Source: a virus
Length of the DNA stretch: 28,155 bases
Virus record (IMG/VR): IMGVR_UViG_3300037358_000064
Span: 1 to 28,155 of that record
Strand: one strand, 5' to 3'
The notes beneath the pieces are model-generated. The model made no database searches. It saw only the letters and a program-made list of their open reading frames with translations, and had not been told where the DNA came from. The position numbers and the translations under genes were made by a program. How positions within the stretch are numbered: the first letter of the stretch is position 1; the number at the start of each line of letters is the position of its first letter. Below are positions 5,761 through 12,915 of this stretch, one piece after another.

Positions 5761-5790
5761 TTGACAAGTGGGTAAACTTTTACCTACACT
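5761..5790 (+). promoter_or_regulatory. Rightward early promoter (PR-like)
   Basis: A perfect TTGACA (5761-5766) and TACACT (5785-5790) are separated by 18 bases. The whole spacer is the operator palindrome. The predicted start site falls within a base or two of the Cro-like ATG at 5798, so the message would have almost no leader. Confidence 0.7.
5768..5787. promoter_or_regulatory. Rightward operator palindrome
   Basis: GTGGGTAAACTTTTACCTAC has 9-base arms with one mismatch around a 2-base centre. It shares the GGTAAA-N2-TTTACC core with the leftward operator at 4675-4694 and lies between the -35 and -10 of the rightward promoter. The repressor, the Cro-like protein, or both probably bind here. 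Confidence 0.8.
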
Positions 5791-5797
5791 GAAAGGG

Positions 5798-6034
5798 ATG
5801 AATGAGCCGCTCCTCGATAGAACCGTCAGGCTTCTGGATGCTTGTGAGCTGTCACCTATCGACATCGCGCGACGCGCGAACGTCGGATTTGAATGGCTTC
5901 GCAAGTTTCAGGCGGGCCGCATCAAAGATCCCAGCGTGCGTCGTGTTCAGCGTCTGCACGATTTTCTGATCGTCGTCGTTAAGACGAAGCCTCTCCCAAG
6001 TAGCTGTCGTTCTTCTTCGCCGCAGATTGCCTGA
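5798..6034 (+). CDS. Cro-like HTH regulator
   Basis: A 78-aa protein from ATG 5798 (MNEPLLDRTVRLLDACELSP...). Residues 20-45 (PIDIARRANVGFEWLRKFQAGRIKDP) form an XRE-type HTH, followed by a helix (SVRRVQRLHDFLIVV). It is the first gene after the rightward operator and divergent from the repressor, the classic place of Cro. The purines before the ATG are too close for a normal Shine-Dalgarno, and the promoter predicts a leaderless or very short leader. The Ser-rich C-terminal end is unusual. An upstream start at 5768 would lie in the operator and is rejected. Confidence 0.75.
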   Translation: MNEPLLDRTVRLLDACELSPIDIARRANVGFEWLRKFQAGRIKDPSVRRVQRLHDFLIVVVKTKPLPSSCRSSSPQIA

Positions 6035-6059
6035 GTTACTAGTGTGATTGGGGGCGTTT

Positions 6060-6103
6060 CAACTTATCTCGCGCGGTTCGACTTAACGTCCAGACATAAG
6101 TTG
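6060..6103. repeat. 8-base inverted repeat downstream of the Cro-like gene
   Basis: CAACTTAT (6060-6067) and ATAAGTTG (6096-6103) are perfect inverted copies separated by 28 bases. They could close a stem just before the terminator hairpin or mark a regulator site. The support is the dyad alone. Confidence 0.3.
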
Positions 6104-6105
6104 GC

Positions 6106-6130
6106 GGCTCAATGCTGAGCCCTCATTTTT
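6106..6130 (+). terminator. Terminator-like hairpin after the Cro-like gene (tR1-like)
   Basis: GGCTCA (6106-6111) and TGAGCC (6116-6121) form a perfect 6-bp stem with a 4-base loop, followed after four bases by TTTTT (6126-6130). It lies between the Cro-like and replication genes on the plus strand, the place of lambda tR1. The gap before the T-run makes it a modest terminator, so read-through or antitermination is likely. Confidence 0.5.
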
Positions 6131-6305
6131 CTCTAGCTTGAAGATATCTTTTCAGCAATGAAACCAGATTCACGACGGCCTCGTGCAGTTCGTCAGCGTA
6201 AAGGTCCGAGCGTTCAGGCGGAACGTTCGGGAAAGCTCTGTGTGCCATTAAATCCGACCATGCGTCCAGCGCTTGCAGATTTTCAACTTTGTTTTGCTGT
6301 GCCAT
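6123..6305 (-). CDS. Possible small minus-strand gene (60 aa)
   Basis: A 60-aa ORF from ATG 6305, preceded by AAAGGTG at a suitable distance; a second in-frame ATG lies at 6323. The product (MAQQNKVENLQALDAWSDLM..., ending in LHEAVVNLVSLLKRYLQAREK) has a believable amphipathic helical C-terminus. It runs against the rightward transcript, in the place where temperate phages can carry antisense or establishment genes. I do not recognise the family, and coding status is uncertain. Confidence 0.4.
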   Translation of the reverse strand: MAQQNKVENLQALDAWSDLMAHRAFPNVPPERSDLYADELHEAVVNLVSLLKRYLQAREK

Positions 6306-6610
6306 CCGCACCTTTAGTGTCATCGAAAGACTTTCATCGCGTGTCTGCAATCCTGCCGCAAGCGAGGAAATGCTCTAAAGCAGCCGCGCGGGGGGCAGAG
6401 AGTTTCAAATGTTGATCGTTCACGGCGCGCTCCCCAATTTTCGGAGGTGTGCGATGGATTAAATCGAGGGCTGACAGCTCAAACACTCGCGGCCTATATG
6501 CCGCCTTTAACTTGGAAACACCGTGCGCTGTGCCACGGCAGAGGAGTGGGGAATGGAATCGAGTCGGAAAAAGTCCGGTGCGAGCACCATACAAGCACCA
6601 TACAAGCACC
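6306..6610. other. Stretch with no confident gene, upstream of the replication initiator
   Basis: About 305 bases between the small minus ORF and the initiator. Plus-strand frames open here (from GTG 6447 and GTG 6449) but their products have the Arg/His/Cys-rich look of non-coding frames. A good Shine-Dalgarno (GGAGG, about 6444-6448) precedes an ATG at 6453 that meets a stop after one more codon, so it could be a start-stop element. The right end holds the first iteron cluster (6581-6624). Confidence 0.5.
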
Positions 6611-6624
6611 ATGCGAGCACGTGC
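6581..6624. repeat. First iteron cluster, 11-bp tandem repeats
   Basis: Four adjoining 11-base units, CGAGCACCATA, CAAGCACCATA, CAAGCACCATG and a diverged CGAGCACGTGC, follow each other with no gap. They end at the probable start codons of the initiator gene. The unit is close to one helical turn and not a multiple of three, so the signal is at DNA level. The same core, GCACCATA, returns inside the gene at 6927-7003. Confidence 0.85.
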
Positions 6625-7513
6625 AGTTATGCGTGCACGTAGCATCAAGCCCGGTTTCTTTAAAAACGAGCAGCTGATCGAACTGCCGTTCGAATACCGG
6701 TTGTTGTTCGCGGGCCTGTGGGGGATGGCCGATAGGGAAGGGCGGCTCGAAGATCGGCCCAAGAAAGTCAAGCTCGACGTGTTCCCTGGCGACAACGTGG
6801 ACTGCGAGAAGGGTATTAGCGCGCTCGCGGAGCGTGGATTTCTTCTGCGCTACAGTTCTGAAAATATCAATTATATTCAAATACTTGCATGGAAAAAGCA
6901 CCAGAGCCCGCACATCCATGAAGGTGCAAGCACCATACCAGCACCGTGCTTAAATGGTACTGGCACCGTACAAGCACCATATAAGAAGAGTGCTAGCACC
7001 AGACGAGGCCAGCCTTTTCCGGCGTCAGCCGCTCTGACTCCTGACTCCGGACTCCTGACTCCTGACTCCGGACTCCTGACTCCTGACTCCGGACTCCTGA
7101 CTCCTGACTCCGGGTCCCCCCCTACCCCCCCAGCGGGGGCGGAAACAGTTTTCGATCATTGGAAAAAAGTCTGGGATCACCCGAGGGCGTATCTCGATCG
7201 CAAGCGCCGTAAGCGAATCGAGGCACGGCTCAAGGAGTTCAACGTGGAACAACTTTGCGATGCCATCTCGGGTTTCAAGAATTCCCAATGGCATTGCGGA
7301 ACCGATCCCAAGGGCGACGGCAAGACCTACGACGGCATCGACACGCTGCTGAGAGACACAGCGCAGGTTGAAACCGGGATGCGGCTTCTGGCGCATCCGC
7401 CCAAGCAGCCGAAAAAAGAAAACGCGACCGAGCGAATCATGCGGGCCCTTGCAGGAACCGATGACTCACGAGTGATTGACCATGAATCCGACCTTATCGC
7501 CAAGAACCATTGA
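6611..7513 (+). CDS. Replication initiator-like protein (lambda O-like organisation)
   Basis: About 300 aa from ATG 6611 (or 294 from 6629). The N-terminal domain has RSIKPGFFKNEQLIELPFEY, LLFAGLWGMADREGRLED, VKLDVFP and LAWKKHQSPHIHE, the common pattern of phage winged-helix replication proteins. A low-complexity linker includes four LTPDSGL repeats. The C-terminal domain (FDHWKKVWDHPRAYLDRKRR, WHCGTDPKGDGKTYDGIDTLL) is a second recognisable phage replication module. Iterons lie at the start of the gene and again inside it, as in lambda O, where the origin is within the gene. The role is probably origin binding and recruitment of the helicase loader encoded next. The upstream extension to 6449 is not supported. 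Confidence 0.8.
   Translation: MRARAVMRARSIKPGFFKNEQLIELPFEYRLLFAGLWGMADREGRLEDRPKKVKLDVFPGDNVDCEKGISALAERGFLLRYSSENINYIQILAWKKHQSPHIHEGASTIPAPCLNGTGTVQAPYKKSASTRRGQPFPASAALTPDSGLLTPDSGLLTPDSGLLTPDSGSPPTPPAGAETVFDHWKKVWDHPRAYLDRKRRKRIEARLKEFNVEQLCDAISGFKNSQWHCGTDPKGDGKTYDGIDTLLRDTAQVETGMRLLAHPPKQPKKENATERIMRALAGTDDSRVIDHESDLIAKNH
6927..7003. repeat. Second iteron cluster inside the initiator gene
   Basis: Five units fall on an exact 11-base lattice: 6927 (CAAGCACCATA), 6938 (CCAGCACCGTG), 6960 (CTGGCACCGTA), 6971 (CAAGCACCATA) and 6993 (CTAGCACCAGA). The two skipped lattice positions (6949 and 6982) hold unrelated sequence. Because 11 is not a multiple of 3, the repeat is not a protein repeat. 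This is the strongest candidate for a replication origin in the window. Confidence 0.85.
7034..7117 (+). repeat. Four tandem 21-bp coding repeats (LTPDSGL linker)
   Basis: Units start at 7034, 7055, 7076 and 7097; the last diverges at its end. Each encodes LTPDSGL in frame, and each is itself built of a near-duplicated CTGACTCC. It forms a flexible linker between the two domains of the initiator. Copy number may be unstable. Confidence 0.9.
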
Positions 7514-8063
7514 AGTCTGGAAGCGTCTCACCGGGCTTTACGGTGGCGAGGCTTTGGATCGCAAATTTGGGCTCACGCCGCCGGATGAGTGGGTTGCAAT
7601 GCTTGGGCGTTTGGGCGATTACGAGATCGACCGTGCATTGCGCCGCTTGGCCTACGGTGCAAAGGGAACCGTCCCAAGCTTGCCGGAGTTCGTGAGCCTT
7701 GCGCGCATGGCGCGGCATGACGACTGGGACGAGCCGCAATTAGGACCGCCGCGCCTCGAGCACCAGTACGCCGGGGACGTGTGGGACATGCGAGCGAATA
7801 GCTGGCTCCTGCACTACCTCACGAGCCGTCAGCGAGAGGGCTGGCTGTATTGTGATCTTGACTGCAATCCCAACTCCCAGGAGTCGAAGGATTTGACCGC
7901 GCCGCTTGTGAAATACAAAAACGCGTGGGCTCGCGACATGCGCGAATACGGCAAGGATGTGCCGCTCGATTACCAGGTCAAACATTGGCGCGCCGACATG
8001 GCGCTGGCTGAAATTGAAATCACGAAAGTACGTGAACGCTATTTGAAGCAGGCGGCGGCGTGA
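7482..8063 (+). CDS. Helicase loader-like replication protein (lambda P analogue)
   Basis: A 193-aa protein from ATG 7482, overlapping the initiator's end by 32 bases; a TTG at 7476 is the only other start. The first half (EVWKRLTGLYGGEALDRKFG, EWVAMLGRLGDYEIDRALRRLAYGAKGTVPSLPEF) matches the pattern 'count-the-helicase-loader' of lambda P-like proteins, in which a small helical domain ends in a PSLPEF-like turn. The second half is charged and Trp-rich without a Walker motif. It probably recruits DnaB to the initiator at the iterons. Family assignment is by pattern and position, so moderate. Confidence 0.6.
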   Translation: MNPTLSPRTIEVWKRLTGLYGGEALDRKFGLTPPDEWVAMLGRLGDYEIDRALRRLAYGAKGTVPSLPEFVSLARMARHDDWDEPQLGPPRLEHQYAGDVWDMRANSWLLHYLTSRQREGWLYCDLDCNPNSQESKDLTAPLVKYKNAWARDMREYGKDVPLDYQVKHWRADMALAEIEITKVRERYLKQAAA

Positions 8064-9436
8064 ATGTGGTTTTCTGCACCACGTGCAAGGGTAGGGCGCA
8101 CCACATCAAGCAGACCTTGCCCAAGAACCTTACCGATTGTCCCGATGCCAAATTTGTATTGTTGGATTACGGAAGCCAAGATGACTTGCGCGAATACCTT
8201 GCTCGCAATCATCGCAAGGATATGGACTCAGGCCGCTTGGTGCTCTACAGCACGAAGGCCGATCGCTTCCATGTGGCCCACGCAAAGAACATGGCGGCGC
8301 GCTGCGGGATGTTGGAAGGCGCGGATATTCTGGTCACTGTGGATGCGGATAACTTCACCGGGGAGGGTTTTGATCGATTCATTGCCGAGGCTTTTGCCGA
8401 ACCTGGGATTGTGCCTGGAATTTTCCTGTGTCCCGATTACCAGCTCATCAAAAGCCTGCCGCATGGCGCGCTGCGCCCCGCGAGAGGCTATGCCGGGCGC
8501 CTTGCTCTTTGGTCGCAAACGTTTCTCAAGGTCGGCGGCTACGATGAGGTATTCGACACCTGGCGGGGAGAGGATATGGACATGAACTTTCGCCTGCAGA
8601 GGATGGGCTACAGCATGCGCTATATCGACAATGCCCACCTGCATGCTATCAATCACAGTGCGGGAGAACGATTCAAGGAATACCCACACGCGCAAAAGTA
8701 CGAGAACAAACTGGAAATCGACGTAATCAGAGCTCGTACAGAGACTGTGGTCAATCACGGCAGGATTGGCTGTGGTACGGTCTATCGCAATTGGCGTGCC
8801 GAGCCGATAGAGCTTACCGCTTTGCCTACGCGCATCTTCGGCATTGGCTTGCAAAAAACAGCGACCAGCTCCTTGCATGAGGCGTTGAAGATCTTGGGCT
8901 TTGATAGTTTCCACTGGGGGCAGGGCGAGGCCCCGCTCATCTGGTACGAGATGAATGCTCTTGGTAGATCGCCCACTTTGGAGCGCTGGTATGCGCTGTC
9001 AGACAATCCCATCCCGCTGCTATATCAAAAGCTGGACCTTGCATACCCCGGCTCGAAGTTCATCCTGACCGTGCGCAACGAGGTCGACTGGTTGATGAGC
9101 GTGAGGAGATTGTGGGATCAAAGATACAACCCAACGAGAGGGATTTGGGACATTTACCCGTTCACCGGGCAGATTCACACCGCCCTCTATGGGCGCAAGG
9201 ATTTTGACGCACTGGTGTTTTTGGAGCGCTATCGCCGGCACAATGCCGAAGTGAGGGAATATTTCAAGGATCGTCCCGACGATCTTCTGATCATGGACAT
9301 GGATGCAATGCCCGGCTGGGCGCCGCTGTGCGCGTTTGTCGACAAGCCACTGCCTGCCGTGCCCTATCCTTGGTTCAACAGAACACGCGCGTGGAATCGC
9401 GCTCTCAAGCGCGAATACTGCAGAGAGAGCGCATGA
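8060..9436 (+). CDS. Fused glycosyltransferase (GT2/GT-A) and sulfotransferase
   Basis: A 458-aa two-domain protein with a GTG start overlapping the previous stop as GTGA. Residues 1-225 are a GT-A fold glycosyltransferase: FCTTCKGRAHHIKQTL near the start, the metal-binding D95-A-D97-N, and GYDEVFDTWRGEDMDMNFRL (Glu171, Asp172 as the likely catalytic region). Residues about 257-458 resemble a sulfotransferase: the 5'-phosphosulfate loop GLQKTATSSL (263-272) and the 3'-phosphate region KFILTVRNEVDWLMSV. The enzyme could add a sugar and then sulfate it, or act on a phage or host glycan. It is translationally coupled to replication genes and to the nuclease that follows, an unusual location. The substrate is unknown. 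Confidence 0.8.
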   Translation: MNVVFCTTCKGRAHHIKQTLPKNLTDCPDAKFVLLDYGSQDDLREYLARNHRKDMDSGRLVLYSTKADRFHVAHAKNMAARCGMLEGADILVTVDADNFTGEGFDRFIAEAFAEPGIVPGIFLCPDYQLIKSLPHGALRPARGYAGRLALWSQTFLKVGGYDEVFDTWRGEDMDMNFRLQRMGYSMRYIDNAHLHAINHSAGERFKEYPHAQKYENKLEIDVIRARTETVVNHGRIGCGTVYRNWRAEPIELTALPTRIFGIGLQKTATSSLHEALKILGFDSFHWGQGEAPLIWYEMNALGRSPTLERWYALSDNPIPLLYQKLDLAYPGSKFILTVRNEVDWLMSVRRLWDQRYNPTRGIWDIYPFTGQIHTALYGRKDFDALVFLERYRRHNAEVREYFKDRPDDLLIMDMDAMPGWAPLCAFVDKPLPAVPYPWFNRTRAWNRALKREYCRESA

Positions 9437-9756
9437 CGGCTGCTCACCGTCGTAAGGGAATCTTGTACGAGAATGAGCTATGCCATCGCTTTAGGGATGA
9501 ATTTGGCTTTCCTGTGCGTAGGCTCTTGTCAGCGAGTAGAGACGGTGGGTGCGATATCGAAATCGGCAAATTCATTTTGGAAGCAAAAAGGCGTAGCGAA
9601 ATTGCTCAATATGAATGGTATTCACAGGCCAAGCTTGCTGCCAAACAGCCCGGCCAAGTTCCCGTCGTTATCATGCGCGCTGATGGCGAGGAATCCTTGG
9701 TTGTCCTGTCGTTAGATGATTTCATCCCCCTGATGCGCGGAGAGCTCGGGAAGTGA
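9433..9756 (+). CDS. PD-(D/E)XK nuclease, resolvase-like
   Basis: A 107-aa protein from ATG 9433, which overlaps the transferase stop as ATGA. RRKGILYENELCHRF contains the helix Glu (E13), and GGCDIEIGKFILEAKRR holds Asp41 and the E50-x-K52 pair, a complete PD-(D/E)XK active site. Small nucleases of this type resolve Holliday junctions or branched DNA in phage replication modules, a likely role here just before the packaging genes. The longer frame from 9328 lies inside the transferase gene and is not used. Confidence 0.85.
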   Translation: MTAAHRRKGILYENELCHRFRDEFGFPVRRLLSASRDGGCDIEIGKFILEAKRRSEIAQYEWYSQAKLAAKQPGQVPVVIMRADGEESLVVLSLDDFIPLMRGELGK

Positions 9757-9822
9757 AAGTGATCATTACGCCGTAGGCCAAAGTCGGACAAAGCCAAAGC
9801 ACTTCGCTCCGGTGGTAAAGCC

Positions 9823-9903
9823 ATGAAATCATGGACCCTTGAAATAATCATCTGGAGCGTGATCGGCTGGCTTCTGTGGGAGGCCATACATGCGCTGCCG
9901 TGA
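9823..9903 (+). CDS. Membrane micro-protein (26 aa)
   Basis: ATG 9823 opens MKSWTLEIIIWSVIGWLLWE... and ends at TGA 9901. One Trp-rich hydrophobic segment fills most of it. GGTGG lies about 8 bases upstream. The size and the isolated membrane helix are compatible with a phage micropeptide, but no homologue is recognised. Confidence 0.4.
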   Translation: MKSWTLEIIIWSVIGWLLWEAIHALP

Positions 9904-9947
9904 TTTTGACGGACGGCACTAAATTTGGTAATGAACTGTAGTAAAGT

Positions 9948-10298
9948 ATGGAAGATCTACAGAAAACTGAGCGGCCCAAGCGCATGCCGCCCAACGCAGG
10001 CAAGGGCAGGCCCAAAGGTTCGCGCAACAAGGCGTCTGCCAAACGTCAAGCTGAGATTGCCGCGAGTGGCCTTACTCCGCTTGCATACCTGCTTCAAGTC
10101 ACGCGCGATCTGGGGAAGCCAGATGCCCTGCGCATCGAAGCGGCCAAAGCTGCTGCGCCTTACGTGCATCCCAAGCTTTCAAGCGTGGAGTTTCTGGACC
10201 GCACTCCGCGCCCTGCACAGACCCCCGCCAAGGACATTCCCGATGAGCTTGCCGAGCAAACGTATCTGTCCATGATTCACGAGAGCTCTTTGAATTAG
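9948..10298 (+). CDS. Terminase small subunit-like protein
   Basis: A 116-aa protein beginning with a basic N-terminus (NAGKGRPKGSRNKASAKRQAE) and then a helical domain, GLTPLAYLLQVTRDL...ALRIEAAKAAAPYVHPKLSSVE. The latter segment is a common signature of phage small-terminase or terminase-associated proteins. It would recognise the packaging site and load the large subunit. In this phage it lies more than 6 kb upstream of TerL, separated by fibre-like genes, which is unusual. No strong Shine-Dalgarno is visible. Confidence 0.65.
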   Translation: MEDLQKTERPKRMPPNAGKGRPKGSRNKASAKRQAEIAASGLTPLAYLLQVTRDLGKPDALRIEAAKAAAPYVHPKLSSVEFLDRTPRPAQTPAKDIPDELAEQTYLSMIHESSLN

Positions 10299-10307
10299 GA
10301 GATTCAC

Positions 10308-10472
10308 ATGCCTGAAACGAAACCACCTGCGCCGCCAGCAAAGCCTGCTGTCAAACCCGAGGACAAACCGGCCACTGGTGTTGAGCACATTCAGCGCACG
10401 CCGCCAGCCGGGCTGACTGAGGAACAAGCAAAGCCCCTGCCGCGCGAGTGGCCGATCAAGCGACCGACCTAG
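10308..10472 (+). CDS. Small Pro/Lys-rich hypothetical protein (54 aa)
   Basis: ATG 10308 is preceded by GGAG at 7 bases. The product is low complexity (MPETKPPAPPAKPAVKPEDK, then LPREWPIKRPT). It follows the TerS-like gene by nine bases. It looks disordered; function unknown. The strong ribosome site supports translation. Confidence 0.6.
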   Translation: MPETKPPAPPAKPAVKPEDKPATGVEHIQRTPPAGLTEEQAKPLPREWPIKRPT

Positions 10473-10564
10473 ACTATTCCTCAAAACCTGCCGGTGTGCG
10501 TGCGCTCTGAGGGCTGTCCCCCTTTACTCCCATCTGAGTCGCTTAACACGCCACGCGAGACGGC

Positions 10565-10586
10565 GCCGGGAGGAACCGGCATTTTT
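10565..10586 (+). terminator. Candidate rho-independent terminator
   Basis: GCCGG (10565-10569) and CCGGC (10576-10580) make a 5-bp GC stem with a 6-base loop, followed by ATTTTT. It sits in the 176-base gap before the spike gene and could end transcription from the replication module. The stem is short. Confidence 0.5.
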
Positions 10587-10648
10587 ACAACCCGCTCCCG
10601 TTAAGCTAGTCTCCCCTTCGCCGCAGCCCGTAAGCATGAGGATCACTC

Positions 10649-12712
10649 ATGCGCCGATGGCTCGTGGCGTTGCTGCTTCTCTTGCCCTGCGCATTCGCGC
10701 ACGCGCAATCAGTCCCGCAGTACGTTGATTGCATTGCAGGGGTAACACCCTGCAATGCCACAAGTCAGGTCGGTACGGGAACTGAGGGTGACCCTGCCTG
10801 GCAGGCGTTCGGCAAGATCAATGCAGACCTTGCGACGGTTTGGGACTGGGCGCTGAGCTGCAGCGTGCCGCTCGTCTGTAGCAGCAGCGGCGTCCTCTCG
10901 CAAGGCACTGCCCTCTCGTTCAACGCTGGGACGCTCCCCAGCGGATCATCCCAGACCCTCTACGTCGATAGCACCAACCATTTAAGCGCACCTCCTACGG
11001 GGAGCTTCGGCAGCATTGCCGCGAACTCGGTGCTGGGTAACGCAACCAATAGCGCAGCCGTTGCAACTGCCTTAACGGCACTGCCTGCCGTTGATACTTC
11101 TGCCGCCAAGGTCACGGCGAGCGGGACGACCACCGCCCGCACACAGGCAGCGGTCGCCGCAGATTGGGATCGCCCTGAGCAATACGCAAATGTCGCTGCG
11201 AATCTCGTGACGGCGAACGTCTCCTCGACCGCGAGTAGCTGCACCGTGACGGTCGGCAGCAATGCCTTTGCGACCGGGGATGCTGGGAAGATCGCTGTCA
11301 TTCCGACCCTCGGGACGGCCGGAGCGACTTACGTCGGGACGCTCGCCTCCGTTACCGCTGGCTCGACGAGCACATTGGTTTTCAATTCACCATGTCCGCA
11401 ATCTACCGTCACTAACCAATCGCTCTTTGTCGGTTGGGGGTATGACGCCACAGCCGCAATTAATGCCGCTTGGGCGACGGGCGGGGTAACGCTGGGCGCG
11501 CCTTTCTATCTCACCACGGGCGCGCTGAATGGTGCACCCTCGACGCAGCGTAGCTATTTCGACTGCAACGGCAACACCGTAATTCTTGCGGGCTCTGTGG
11601 CCACATGGGTTGCTACGCCCTCCGTCTTTTACGGCACGGAAGGCTCCTATATCCACAACTGCATTTTCCGTGGGATGGGTCTTGCGACCACAGTCCTCAA
11701 TGCGCAGGCGTGGCAATGGGACTTTGGGAATGATTTCTTCAACGATGCAATCACGACCAACGTCCTGTGCAACTCACACTGCCAGGACACGCATTGGCAT
11801 GACATCCGCGTCTACAACGGGGTGGAGGGGGGCTTAACGGCGAGCGCCGTCAACTGCTTCCATATCAGCAGCGCCACCGACACCCAATGGACTCGGATTA
11901 TCGGCTCCGGCTGTAGCGGCATTGGCTTTTGGGGCGACACGGGGACTGGCGGACTCTTAGCCAATACGCTTCACCTTTTCCGCACCGGCACCACTAACCC
12001 AACTTTCCAGTTCGACTCCGGTGGCAATAAGCTCGAAGGCTTGTACGCCGACAACGTGCAGTCGGGCGGCACTCTTCCCGGCATCGCGATCAACGCCAAC
12101 AACAACAACCTGACGGGTTGCATGGTGAAGGCGCAGACCTCCTGGGTTGATCAAATCGGGGTGAACCTCGCCACCGGCACACTCGGCAATGTGGTCGAAG
12201 GCTGCACCTTCCAAAACTGGACCACTGGAGGCGCGGCCAGTGCCATTGTGCAGGCGGGCACTTCCGGTTCGCCCGCCAATACGGTCTGCAACAACGGGGC
12301 GGTCGCCTCCTACAATACGTGCGCCGGGGCAGGCGAGACCATCACGCCGATCAGTTGGTATCAGACTTCGCTCGGCGCTGGCATCGTCGATTACTTGGTT
12401 CCCGGCAATGGCGGTGCCTCAAGCTCGATCATTTATAGCATCGTGCCGATGTCGGGCCACTTCGTCACCATGACGGTGCGCGAGGCGACCGCACCGGCGA
12501 CGACCGCGAACACCGCCACGCTCTACACAGGCGCCATTGGCTCGGCCACCGCAAGCGCCCTTACCTGCACAATCGCCGTGAGCGCCAACAGTTGCAGCGT
12601 GACGGCCAATGTCAGTCTAACTGCTGGGCAGGCTTGGTCGCTCCTCTTCACTAACAATTCCAGCGGCTCAAGCGGCGGCATTACCGTTTCTCTCGAATAC
12701 GAAAACCCGTAA
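10649..12712 (+). CDS. Beta-helix tail spike-like protein with signal peptide
   Basis: A 687-aa protein. Residues 1-20, MRRWLVALLLLLPCAFAHAQ, form a textbook Sec signal peptide with an AHA cleavage motif. Then comes a Thr/Ser/Ala-rich head with the tail-fibre motif NSVLGNATNSAA, and from about residue 265 the start of a pectate-lyase-like beta-helix (YDATAAINAAWATGG, with later N/C/G-rich rungs such as NNNNLTGCMV). The C-terminal part is a beta domain ending GITVSLEYENP. Spikes of this architecture bind or cleave surface polysaccharide. ATG 10649 has GAGG upstream. Export by Sec is unexpected for a virion protein assembled in the cytoplasm; see the finding. Confidence 0.75.
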   Translation: MRRWLVALLLLLPCAFAHAQSVPQYVDCIAGVTPCNATSQVGTGTEGDPAWQAFGKINADLATVWDWALSCSVPLVCSSSGVLSQGTALSFNAGTLPSGSSQTLYVDSTNHLSAPPTGSFGSIAANSVLGNATNSAAVATALTALPAVDTSAAKVTASGTTTARTQAAVAADWDRPEQYANVAANLVTANVSSTASSCTVTVGSNAFATGDAGKIAVIPTLGTAGATYVGTLASVTAGSTSTLVFNSPCPQSTVTNQSLFVGWGYDATAAINAAWATGGVTLGAPFYLTTGALNGAPSTQRSYFDCNGNTVILAGSVATWVATPSVFYGTEGSYIHNCIFRGMGLATTVLNAQAWQWDFGNDFFNDAITTNVLCNSHCQDTHWHDIRVYNGVEGGLTASAVNCFHISSATDTQWTRIIGSGCSGIGFWGDTGTGGLLANTLHLFRTGTTNPTFQFDSGGNKLEGLYADNVQSGGTLPGIAINANNNNLTGCMVKAQTSWVDQIGVNLATGTLGNVVEGCTFQNWTTGGAASAIVQAGTSGSPANTVCNNGAVASYNTCAGAGETITPISWYQTSLGAGIVDYLVPGNGGASSSIIYSIVPMSGHFVTMTVREATAPATTANTATLYTGAIGSATASALTCTIAVSANSCSVTANVSLTAGQAWSLLFTNNSSGSSGGITVSLEYENP

Positions 12713-12767
12713 GGATCTATCCCATGGCCATCGTTCTCGTGGTTCGCCAGCCTTAGCCTGTATTTCC

Positions 12768-12884
12768 ATGAGCTTTCAAAAGACTCTCTTCGCATCCCTC
12801 GCGCTGCTCCCCGCGCTTGCCTTGACGCAGGTGGTGAGCGGGGCGGTGACGGCTGCCTTCTCTGGTACCGCAGTTTTTCCTTGA
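12768..12884 (+). CDS. Small signal-peptide-like protein (38 aa)
   Basis: ATG 12768 opens MSFQKTLFASLALLPALALT..., a Lys-containing start, a hydrophobic core and small residues, ending PLIKE-free at GTAVFP before the stop at 12882-12884. It lies between two fibre-like genes. Function unknown. It may be a second exported peptide or the remnant N-terminus of a spike-like gene. Confidence 0.4.
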   Translation: MSFQKTLFASLALLPALALTQVVSGAVTAAFSGTAVFP

Positions 12885-12915
12885 TGACTCAACCCCAATT
12901 TAACGAGGATCTCTC

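Noticed and set aside
6449-6610. Upstream extension of the replication initiator to GTG 6449
   Set aside because: The added residues do not resemble any phage replication protein and run through the iteron cluster.
10520-10529. CCCTTTACTC shared with 21681-21690 as a possible late promoter element
   Set aside because: A 10-base match recurs often by chance in a window of this size, and no other context supports it.
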